From contig CAXDTK010000329.1 of NCBI GenBank assembly GCA_963992225.1, positions 1-5,510 on the forward strand: DNA of 5,510 nucleotides. Direction: 5' to 3'. Position numbers and translations under genes: made by a program. The notes under the pieces are model-generated. The model was not told the DNA's origin. It ran no database searches and saw nothing but the letters and a program-made list of their open reading frames with translations. Below are positions 1 through 5,463 of the stretch, one piece after another. Numbering within the stretch: position 1 is the first letter of the stretch; each line of letters opens with the position of its first letter. The stretch is from Pelomonas sp963992225 (GTDB lineage: Bacteria; Pseudomonadota; Gammaproteobacteria; Burkholderiales; Burkholderiaceae_C).

Positions 1-49
1 ATCTACTCCTAAGCCTTCGTCGGCAGCGTCAGATGTGTATAAGAGACAG
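1..49 (+). other. Residual Illumina Nextera i5-side adapter (synthetic)
   Basis: These bases are not genomic. Positions 31..49 are the 19-base Tn5 mosaic end (AGATGTGTATAAGAGACAG) and 17..30 are the Nextera Read 1 tail (TCGTCGGCAGCGTC). Positions 9..16, CTAAGCCT, match the Nextera i5 index commonly called S508/N508. Positions 1..8 match the neighbouring flow-cell sequence ATCTACAC except for T instead of A at position 7. The genomic insert therefore begins at 50. Any protein that starts inside this segment, for example with the residues MYKRQ or MCIRDR, has an artificial N-terminus. Confidence 0.98.
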
Positions 50-535
50 GAGCTGCTGCGCCGCGCCCGCGCCATGCTGCCGCCGCGGTGGCCCCTGCCC
101 GCCCCGCGCCGGCCGCACCCGCAGGGTTACGAAGCCGAGGAGATCGCCGTGCTGCTGCGCGACACCGCCGCGCCGCGGCTGTGGCTGCTGGCGCCGCCGA
201 CGCAACGGCTCGCCGCCGACGCCGCGGACCGGCTGCGCGAGCTGGCCGCCCGCTGGCCGGGCCGCACGCTGCTGGTCGACGCCGCCCCGCCGCCCACCGA
301 CACCCCCTGGCCGGCCAACCTGCGCTGGCTGGGCCGGGTGCACGACAGCCTGCACCCGGCGCTCGCTGCCGCCGTGCAGCAGCTGCTGCCCTGGGGCGAC
401 GACCCCGGCTGGCCGGGTGCCGACGGCGCAGGCCACGACGCTCACGCGGCGCGCATGCAGGCGCACGCGGCGACGGTGGACGCCGTGAGGCAGGCCGTCC
501 TGCGGGTACACGCCGGGTTGCCCAACCCGCATTGA
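50..535 (+). CDS. C-terminal fragment of an unrecognised protein (5' end cut off by adapter)
   Basis: The frame is open from the first genomic base to a TGA at 533..535, giving 161 residues. Codon third positions are overwhelmingly G or C, which supports real coding. The true start is lost: the frame stays open straight into the adapter, so the apparent ATG at 35 is synthetic. An internal ATG at 74 could be a start, but I see no ribosome binding site that favours it. I do not recognise the family. The middle has a strand-helix-strand look: a hydrophobic run RLWLLAPP, an Ala/Arg-rich helix, then RTLLVDAAPPP, then LRWLGRVHDSLHPAL. This would fit part of a Rossmann-like fold, but that is inference. 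No signal peptide, membrane segment or catalytic motif is visible in what remains. It lies on the same strand as the next gene, 110 bases upstream of it. Confidence 0.6.
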   Translation, partial: ELLRRARAMLPPRWPLPAPRRPHPQGYEAEEIAVLLRDTAAPRLWLLAPPTQRLAADAADRLRELAARWPGRTLLVDAAPPPTDTPWPANLRWLGRVHDSLHPALAAAVQQLLPWGDDPGWPGADGAGHDAHAARMQAHAATVDAVRQAVLRVHAGLPNPH

Positions 536-571
536 AGGGGCTCATCCATCGATGCAGGGCCGCGTCCCACC

Positions 572-613
572 CTGTCGCGTCATCGACAGCGATTCCGCGG
601 ACCGATCGATAAC
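572..613 (+). promoter_or_regulatory. Possible sigma70-type promoter overlapping a small inverted repeat
   Basis: In the 110-base gap before the CMD-family gene, TCGACA (583..588) matches the -35 consensus at five of six positions. GATAAC (608..613) matches the -10 consensus at four of six. The 19-base spacer is longer than the ideal 17, so this is a weak candidate. A perfect 6-base inverted repeat, CTGTCG (572..577) and CGACAG (584..589) around a 6-base loop, overlaps the putative -35 and could be an operator half-site pair or chance. The gap is slightly more AT-rich than the genes around it, as expected for a promoter region. Confidence 0.22.
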
Positions 614-634
614 CTTTCAAGCATCAATGACCAT

Positions 635-640
635 CCGGAG
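635..640 (+). promoter_or_regulatory. Ribosome binding site of the CMD-family gene
   Basis: CCGGAG (635..640) contains the Shine-Dalgarno core GGAG, 5 bases before the ATG at 646. It supports that ATG as the start of the CMD-family protein. Confidence 0.7.
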
Positions 641-645
641 CCTGC

Positions 646-1191
646 ATGGCTGCACGCATCGCCCCCGCCAGCGAGCCCTTCGATGCTGAAGTCGCCCAGA
701 TCATCGAGCGCACGATGAAGGGGCGGCCGCCCCTCCAGCTGTTCACGATGCTTGCGCGTGACGCTCGGCTCGCGAAGAAGTTCTTTGCCGGCGGCCTCCT
801 GGACAAGGGCAACCTGACCGTCCGGCAGCGAGAGATCGTCATCGACAGAACGACGGCGCTATGCCGGTCCGAGTATGAGTGGGGCGTTCACGTTGCAAGC
901 TTTGCCGCAAGTGCAGCGCTGACCGACGAGCAAGTCCGCGCAACGGTGCATGGCGGTGCAGATGCGCCTTGCTGGACAGAGGAAGAACGCAGCCTGCTCA
1001 GGCTCTGCGATTCGCTGCATCATGGCTGCGACGTCGACGACGCGCTGTGGGCGGACCTTCGGCGCGTGTTCACCGATGAAGCCCTCATCGAACTCCTCAT
1101 GCTCGCGGGCTTCTACCGCACCGTGAGCTACCTGACGAACGCCACGCGCCTGCCGCTCGTTGCCGGATGTCCGAGATTCCCTGCCGATTGA
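646..1191 (+). CDS. Carboxymuconolactone decarboxylase / AhpD-like family protein
   Basis: This 181-residue protein has the look of the alpha-helical AhpD-like fold. Family-typical blocks are VRQREIVIDRTTALCRSEYE (residues 59-78), continuing WGVHV, then the LTDEQVRA segment, LLRLCDSLHHGCDVDDALWADL (117-138) and LAGFYRTVSYLTNATRLPL (153-171). The pattern Arg-x-Arg-Glu followed by Cys73-x-x-Glu76-Tyr-Glu78-Trp...His82 is that of the CMD branch; the redox CxxC pair of AhpD peroxidase partners is absent because the second Cys position is Glu. Members include gamma-carboxymuconolactone decarboxylase in aromatic catabolism and many proteins of unknown role, so the substrate cannot be assigned. No catabolic gene lies nearby. 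A peroxidase role of the AhpD kind is unlikely. The protein is probably cytoplasmic, with no signal peptide. Base composition is about 60-65% GC in the stretches counted, lower than the other genes here, which might indicate a different history. The start is backed by GGAG 5 bases upstream. Confidence 0.92.
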   Translation: MAARIAPASEPFDAEVAQIIERTMKGRPPLQLFTMLARDARLAKKFFAGGLLDKGNLTVRQREIVIDRTTALCRSEYEWGVHVASFAASAALTDEQVRATVHGGADAPCWTEEERSLLRLCDSLHHGCDVDDALWADLRRVFTDEALIELLMLAGFYRTVSYLTNATRLPLVAGCPRFPAD

Positions 1192-1348
1192 CCTGGCTCT
1201 TTGCGCAGCGCCGACCGCACACCCTGCCCTGCACAGCCGCATCCATCGACGCGTCAAGACCTTCGGCCAGGGAGACAATCAGGGCCCGGACTGCACCGAT
1301 CGGCGAGACAGCCCGTCCCGATCCGCAGCGGGTGCCCTCAGACTGCCC

Positions 1349-2362
1349 ATGACCGACGCCCCCACCACGACCCTGCCGCCCTGGCCCCACGCCTATCCGG
1401 CCAGCGGCGCCAGCGCCGCGCTGAAACGCCTCAACGAAGATTTCAGCGTGACCGAGCTGCCGCTGCAGCCGCCCTCCGGTGCCGGCGAACACCTGTGGTT
1501 GGACGTCGAGAAGAACGGGGCCAACACCGCCTTCGTGGCCCAGCAGCTGGCCGCGGCCGCGGGCGTGAACGAATGGGACGTGGGCTATGCCGGCCTCAAG
1601 GACCGCTACGCCATCACGCGGCAATGGTTCAGCCTCTACCTGCCGAAAGGCGAGACGCCCGACCTGACGCAGCTTCAGCACCCGGAGTTCAAGGTGCTGG
1701 GCCAGAGCCGCCACGTGAAGAAGCTGCGCCCCGGTGACCTGCAAGGCAACCGCTTCCGCATCGTGCTGCGCGACGTGAGCGGCGACCGCGAGGCCATCGA
1801 GGCCAATCTGAAGGCCGTGGCGTCACTGGGGGTGCCCAACTACTTCGGTGCACAGCGTTTCGGCCATGACGGCGGCAACGTCGAGCAGGGCCGCGCCATG
1901 CTCGCGCGCGAGATCCGCGTGCGCAACCCGAAGAAGAAGGGCCTCTACCTGTCGGCGGTGCGCTCCTTCGTCTTCAATGAGGTGCTGGCGTTGCGCATCC
2001 AGCAGGGGCTCTGGGGCCGGACGCTGCCCGGTGACGTGATGGACCCGGCGGGCCGGCCCACCGGCCCGCTGTGGGGACGGGGCCGCGTGACCACCACCGA
2101 TGAAGCGCAGGCCCTGGAGATGGGCGTGGCGGAGCGGCACGCCACCCTGTGCGACGGCATGGAACATGCCGGCCTGGACCAGGAGCGCCGCGCGCTGGTG
2201 GCCAGCCCGGCGGACATGGCCTGGGCATGGCCGCAAGCCGATCAGCTGGTGTTGACGTTCGCCTTGCCCGCCGGCACTTACGCCACGTCGGTGCTGAACG
2301 AAATCCTCCGCACCACGGAGCCTGAACGGCACACCGACAACGAGCCCGCGGCGGCCGATTGA
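1349..2362 (+). CDS. truD: tRNA pseudouridine(13) synthase TruD
   Basis: TruD isomerises uridine 13 in the D-arm of some tRNAs (tRNA-Glu in E. coli) to pseudouridine, in the cytoplasm and without a cofactor. The 337-residue product matches the family length (E. coli 349). The N-terminal block AALKRLNEDFSVTELPL (23-39) and EKNGANTAFVAQQLA (54-68) precede the signature GYAGLKDRYAITRQW (79-93), in which Asp85 is the expected catalytic aspartate. NRFRIVLRDV (134-143) and GVPNYFGAQRFG (161-172) are the other hallmark motifs. The TRUD insertion domain follows, and the C-terminus closes with FALPAGTYATSVLNEIL (304-320). The frame is open back to 1160, but family alignment begins near ATG 1349 and the upstream residues look non-coding, so I take 1349. 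The Shine-Dalgarno there is weak. The gene stands alone, with 157 bases separating it from the gene upstream, and converges with the minus-strand operon. Confidence 0.97.
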   Translation: MTDAPTTTLPPWPHAYPASGASAALKRLNEDFSVTELPLQPPSGAGEHLWLDVEKNGANTAFVAQQLAAAAGVNEWDVGYAGLKDRYAITRQWFSLYLPKGETPDLTQLQHPEFKVLGQSRHVKKLRPGDLQGNRFRIVLRDVSGDREAIEANLKAVASLGVPNYFGAQRFGHDGGNVEQGRAMLAREIRVRNPKKKGLYLSAVRSFVFNEVLALRIQQGLWGRTLPGDVMDPAGRPTGPLWGRGRVTTTDEAQALEMGVAERHATLCDGMEHAGLDQERRALVASPADMAWAWPQADQLVLTFALPAGTYATSVLNEILRTTEPERHTDNEPAAAD

Positions 2363-2374
2363 ACCGTCCTCGCC

Positions 2375-3343
2375 TCAGGCCACCGTCACGCGCCGCGCGC
2401 CCAGCAGCGCGCGGAAATGGTGGATGGTGCGCTGCAGGCCGTCTTCCAGCGCCACCTCGGGCTGCCAGCCCAGGCGCGCCTTGGCGAGCGCGATGTCGGG
2501 GCAGCGCCGCCGCGGGTCGTCCTGCGGCAGCGGCCGGAACACCAGCCGCGAGCCGCTGCCAGTGAGCTTGAGCACCAGCTCGGCCAGCGCCAGCATGGTG
2601 TGCTCGCCCGGATTGCCCACGTTGATGGGCCCGACCTCGCCGCTGTCCATCATCAGCAGCAGCGCGCGCAGCGTGTCGTCGACGTAGCAGAAGCTGCGCG
2701 TCTGCTGGCCGTCGCCGTAGACGGTGATGTCCTCGCCCTGCAGCGCCTGCACGATGAAGTTGCTGACCACGCGGCCGTCGCCGGGGCTCAGCCGCGGGCC
2801 GTAGGTGTTGAAGATGCGCACCATGCAGGCGTCCACCCGGCGCTGCTGGCGGTAGGCCATCAGCATGGCCTCGGCGCAGCGCTTGCCTTCGTCGTAGCAG
2901 GAGCGCGCGCCGTTGGGGTTGACGTGGCCCCAGTAGTCTTCCCGCTGCGGGTGCTGCTCGGGGTCGCCGTAGACCTCGCTGGTGGAGGTGTGCAGCAGCC
3001 GCGCGCCGCTGGCCGCGGCCAGCTCCAGCAGCCGCCAGGCGCCCAGCACGCTGCTGAGCACGGTGTCCACCGGCGCCTGCTGGTAATGCGCCGGGCTGGC
3101 CGGGCAGGCCAGGTTGAAGACGCGCCCGGCCTCCGCCATCTCGGGCGTGGGCTCCAGGCCCACGTCGCGCTTGCTGAAGGTGAAGCCCTTGTGGCCCAGC
3201 AGCCGCTCCAGGTGGCCGATGTCGCCGGTGCTGAGGTTGTCCAGCGCCATCACGCGGTGGCCGCGTGCCAGCAGCACCTCGCACATGTGGCTGCCGATGA
3301 AGCCGGCCGCGCCGGTGACCAGGAAGGTGTTCTCGTTGCTCAT
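2375..3343 (-). CDS. uxs: UDP-glucuronate decarboxylase (UDP-xylose synthase), extended SDR family
   Basis: The enzyme converts UDP-glucuronate to UDP-xylose and CO2 through a 4-keto intermediate, using tightly held NAD+. The 322-residue product opens with the nucleotide-binding motif GAAGFIG (11-17) and Asp35 at the end of strand 2. The active site shows Thr121-Ser122-Glu123 in STSEVYGDP, then Tyr150 and Lys154 in SCYDEGKR (YxxxK). ACPASPAHYQ (80-89), VNPNGARSCYDEGKR (141-155), RIFNTYGPR (176-184) and DGRVVSNFIVQAL (189-201) are the blocks that mark UXS rather than dTDP-glucose 4,6-dehydratase, which would have TDEVYG and a YSASK-type motif. The size equals that of typical soluble bacterial UXS, with no membrane anchor. 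The gene is last in a three-gene operon; its ATG overlaps the TGA of the upstream glycosyltransferase by 4 bases (ATGA). GAGG (3351..3354) lies 7 bases before the start. It presumably feeds UDP-xylose to a transferase of the same operon. A related decarboxylase giving another UDP-pentose cannot be excluded. Confidence 0.93.
   Translation of the reverse strand: MSNENTFLVTGAAGFIGSHMCEVLLARGHRVMALDNLSTGDIGHLERLLGHKGFTFSKRDVGLEPTPEMAEAGRVFNLACPASPAHYQQAPVDTVLSSVLGAWRLLELAAASGARLLHTSTSEVYGDPEQHPQREDYWGHVNPNGARSCYDEGKRCAEAMLMAYRQQRRVDACMVRIFNTYGPRLSPGDGRVVSNFIVQALQGEDITVYGDGQQTRSFCYVDDTLRALLLMMDSGEVGPINVGNPGEHTMLALAELVLKLTGSGSRLVFRPLPQDDPRRRCPDIALAKARLGWQPEVALEDGLQRTIHHFRALLGARRVTVA
2393..2414 (+). 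terminator. GC-rich hairpin just past truD, a weak terminator candidate
   Basis: A perfect 8-base inverted repeat, CCGCGCGC (2393..2400) and GCGCGCGG (2407..2414), surrounds a 6-base loop. It lies 31 bases beyond the truD stop and inside the last codons of the oppositely oriented UDP-xylose synthase gene. No T-run follows on either strand, so it is not a classical intrinsic terminator. Because it codes for an Ala/Arg-rich stretch in a GC-rich gene, it may be accidental. Confidence 0.2.
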
Positions 3344-4290
3344 GTGGTGACCTCGTGAATGGCCTGCATCCAGTCCGCGACGAAGCGGTCGATGCCGAAT
3401 CGTTCCCGCGCCAGCTGGCGCCCGCGCTCGCCCCAGCTGCGCGCCAGCGCCGGGTCGCGCAGCAGCTGCTGCATCGCGTCGGCCAGCGCCGCGGGGCGGT
3501 TGTCGATGAAGCCGTTCTCGCCGCTGCGGATGACCGTGGCCAGCTCGGTGGTGGCCAGGCCCACGACGGGCTGGCCCACCAGCATGGCCTCGATCAGCGC
3601 CAGCCCCAGGCTGGTGTAGCGCACCGGGTGGAAGAAGAAGCGCTGCGCCGCCATCAGCTGCGGCAGCTCCAGCTGCGACACCTCGCCGATGCCGCCCGGC
3701 AGCGTCTCGCTGCCCATGCCGGCCAGCATCAGCGGCACGGTGTCGCGCTGGCTCAGGTAGAGGTCGCAGCCCAGCCGCCGGCCGCGCCGCGCCAGGTGGT
3801 TGACGACCACCAGGCCGCGCGCCTCGCTGCCGTGGTAGCGGGCGCTGGCCACCGGCTTCACGCCATGCTCGATGACGCGCGTGGGCGTCTCGCCGGCGTC
3901 CCACATCAGCGCGTTGAAGTGGGTGCAGTGCACCAGCAGCGCGCCGGGGTCCTGCACCCAGTGGCGCTCGTGGGTGGGGTGCTGCTGCGGCGGGTCGTGC
4001 TCCAGGTAGATGCGCGGCAGGCGCTGCTGGGCCGGGCTGAGCCAGCGCGGCCGGTCGGACTCCCAGCCCACGCGGTGCTGGTAGAGCACCAGGTCGAAGG
4101 CCATGTCCCCGATGCGCTCGACCGGCGCCTCGTGCACGTTGTCACCCCAGGGCAGCGCCCCCACCCGGCCGACGCGGCCGGGCGAGCGCTCGGGGTCGGT
4201 CACCAGGTAGAAGTCATGCGGCACCTGGGTCAGGTTGTAGAGGTAGTTGCCGTGGACGTGCCAGGTCAGGATGCGCAGTCGGCGGGGCAT
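3340..4290 (-). CDS. GT4-like (glycosyltransferase family 1 fold) glycosyltransferase
   Basis: This is a probable GT-B sugar transferase of 316 residues, shorter than usual GT4 enzymes (about 350-400). The N-terminal domain begins RILTWHVHGNYLYNLTQ (5-21). The acceptor-side domain includes RIYLEHDPPQQHPTHE (93-108) and HCTHFNALMWD (121-131), and VIEHGVKP (139-146) precedes the C-terminal nucleotide-sugar domain. That domain carries HPVRYTSLGLALIEAMLVGQ (221-240) and PVVGLATTE (241-249), then NGFIDN (259-264) and a C-terminal helix RFGIDRFVADWMQAIHEV. The EAM glutamate (Glu234) of the EX7E motif is present, but the position eight residues before it is Thr226 instead of Glu. No signal peptide or membrane segment is seen, so it acts at the cytoplasmic face. 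AGGAGA lies 4 bases before the ATG, fixing the start. It overlaps the upstream GT9 gene by 25 bases and the downstream UDP-xylose synthase by 4, so UDP-xylose is an attractive donor, by inference only. Confidence 0.88.
   Translation of the reverse strand: MPRRLRILTWHVHGNYLYNLTQVPHDFYLVTDPERSPGRVGRVGALPWGDNVHEAPVERIGDMAFDLVLYQHRVGWESDRPRWLSPAQQRLPRIYLEHDPPQQHPTHERHWVQDPGALLVHCTHFNALMWDAGETPTRVIEHGVKPVASARYHGSEARGLVVVNHLARRGRRLGCDLYLSQRDTVPLMLAGMGSETLPGGIGEVSQLELPQLMAAQRFFFHPVRYTSLGLALIEAMLVGQPVVGLATTELATVIRSGENGFIDNRPAALADAMQQLLRDPALARSWGERGRQLARERFGIDRFVADWMQAIHEVTT
3351..3354 (-). promoter_or_regulatory. Ribosome binding site of the UDP-xylose synthase gene
   Basis: Read on the minus strand this is GAGG, 7 bases before the ATG at 3343. 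It sits inside the last codons of the GT4-like gene, so translation of the two is likely coupled through the ATGA overlap. Confidence 0.6.
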
Positions 4291-5396
4291 CGGGTCTCCT
4301 TGTCCGGGTGGTCGGTCATGTCGTCGGCCGCCAGCAGCTCGTGCAGCGCCTGCACGACCTCGGCCACGCTCAAGTCCAGCGCGCAGCCATGGCCCACGGG
4401 GCATTGCGCATGCGCGCAGGGCCGGCAGGGCGCGGGCCTGGCCAGCACGCGGTGCAGCGCGCGATCGGGCGGCGCCCAGCGCGCCACCTCGCTGCCGCAG
4501 GCCACCACCACGCTGGGCACGCGCAGCGCCGCGGCGACATGCGACACGCCGGTGTCGTTGCACAGCAGCAGGCGCGCGCCGCGCAGCAGCGCGCCCAGCG
4601 TCCACAGGCTGGTGCGGCCCACCAGGTTCACATGCGGCAGGCCGCGCGCCGCCAGCTGCGCCGACAGCACGCCCGCCAGCGCCTGCTCCGCCGGCGCGCC
4701 GGTCAGCACCAGCGTCAGGCCGCGGTCGTGCAGCGCCTCGGCCACGGCCGCGAAGCGCTCCACCGGCCAGCGCCGCGACGGCAGCTGCGCCCCGGCGTGC
4801 ACGCAGGCATAGGGCGCGGCGCCGCTTGCTCCGCCCGGCCAGGCCGGCCAGGCGGCGCGCAGCGCGGCATCGTCGGCGGGGCGCAGCGGGAATTCCAGCG
4901 CACCGTCGTCCACCGCCAGGCCCAGGTGGCGCGGCAGCGCCAGCAGCCGCTGCACCTCGTGGCCCTGCGTGGGCCAGGGGCAGGACAGCCGCGCGTCCGG
5001 CACGAAGCCGCCCTCGGCATGGAAGCCCGCCACCTGCCGCGCGCCGAACAGCGCCACCAGCGGGTTGGTCAACGCGCCGCTGCCGTGCAGCTGCACCGCC
5101 AGGTCCCAGCGCGCAGCCTGCATCGCGGCGAAGAAGTCCGGCAGCGCCGCCAGGTCCACCGGCTGCTCGGGCAGCCCCGGCCAGCCGGGGAAGGCCAGCC
5201 ACTCGTCTACCACATGCGGCAACCGCGCCACCAGCTCGCGGCTGGCGGGCAGGCCCAGCAGCGCGATGTGGGCCGCGGGCCAGGCGCGCCGCAGCGCCCG
5301 CAGGGCCGGCACCGCGCACAGCGTGTCGCCCAGCACCAGCGCGCGCAGCACCACGATGCGGTGCACCGGGCCGGCAATGTGAGGTGGTTGGTTCAT
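4266..5396 (-). CDS. GT9 glycosyltransferase, ADP-heptose:LPS heptosyltransferase family
   Basis: This 376-residue GT-B enzyme resembles LPS-core heptosyltransferases, which add heptose to the LPS inner core at the cytoplasmic face of the inner membrane. The N-terminal block RIVVLRALVLGDTLCAVPAL (13-32) holds Asp24, equivalent by position to the catalytic Asp in the GD motif of WaaC. The donor-binding half shows CVHAGAQLPSRRWPVERFA (198-216), the strand LTLVLTGAP (227-235), NLVGRTSLWTLGALL (257-271) and the hallmark NDTGVSHVAAAL (280-291). After it comes VVVACGSEVARWAPP (296-310). A cysteine cluster Cys324-x2-Cys327-x4-Cys332-x5-Cys338 near the C-terminus is a feature I associate with many GT9 members. 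The codon just before the ATG is an in-frame TAG (5397..5399), so the start cannot lie further upstream; its Shine-Dalgarno is weak. It is the first gene of the operon. Many GT9 proteins transfer sugars other than heptose, so the donor is uncertain. Confidence 0.94.
   Translation of the reverse strand: MNQPPHIAGPVHRIVVLRALVLGDTLCAVPALRALRRAWPAAHIALLGLPASRELVARLPHVVDEWLAFPGWPGLPEQPVDLAALPDFFAAMQAARWDLAVQLHGSGALTNPLVALFGARQVAGFHAEGGFVPDARLSCPWPTQGHEVQRLLALPRHLGLAVDDGALEFPLRPADDAALRAAWPAWPGGASGAAPYACVHAGAQLPSRRWPVERFAAVAEALHDRGLTLVLTGAPAEQALAGVLSAQLAARGLPHVNLVGRTSLWTLGALLRGARLLLCNDTGVSHVAAALRVPSVVVACGSEVARWAPPDRALHRVLARPAPCRPCAHAQCPVGHGCALDLSVAEVVQALHELLAADDMTDHPDKETRCPADCAS
4295..4300 (-). promoter_or_regulatory. 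Ribosome binding site of the GT4-like gene
   Basis: On the minus strand this reads AGGAGA, part of AAGGAGACCCGATG, with 4 bases before the ATG at 4290. It is the strongest Shine-Dalgarno in the window. It lies within the coding end of the GT9 gene, which runs on for 25 bases past this start. Confidence 0.8.
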
Positions 5397-5463
5397 CTAA
5401 CTTGCCGACGACGCTGCGCGAACGCTGCAGTGAAACAAACGCGGACCGGCGCCGGGCCGCGTT

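Noticed and set aside
555..574. CAGGG / CCCTG hairpin as a terminator after the first gene fragment
   Set aside because: The 5-base stem with a 10-base loop and no T-run is too weak to call.
9..620. Minus-strand open frame of 203 codons over the left end
   Set aside because: Its C-terminus is adapter translation and its body is Arg/Ala/Pro low complexity opposite a well-coding plus-strand frame.
1160..1348. An N-terminal extension of TruD starting at ATG 1160
   Set aside because: It would overlap the CMD-family gene and add 63 residues without similarity to TruD. The family's N-terminus aligns close to ATG 1349.
1974..3284. Minus-strand open frame of 436 codons
   Set aside because: It is out of frame with the UDP-xylose synthase gene and antisense to truD. 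The translation is Ala/Arg/Pro/Gly-rich without domain features, while the alternative frames encode well-conserved enzymes.
2375..3343. dTDP-glucose 4,6-dehydratase or UDP-glucose 4-epimerase instead of UDP-xylose synthase
   Set aside because: The STSEVYGDP, SCYDEGKR, ACPASPAHYQ and DGRVVSNFI blocks are those of UDP-glucuronate decarboxylases. The dehydratase-specific TDEVYG is absent.
4571..4595. GGCGCGCGCC palindrome and nearby GC inverted repeat as a regulatory site
   Set aside because: It lies within the coding core of the GT9 gene and follows from Ala/Arg/Leu codons in GC-rich DNA.
3355..4812. Plus-strand open frame of 485 codons
   Set aside because: It is antisense to the GT4-like and GT9 genes. 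Its product is a low-complexity Ala/Arg/Gln/His-rich sequence with no family features, as expected for a shadow frame in GC-rich DNA.
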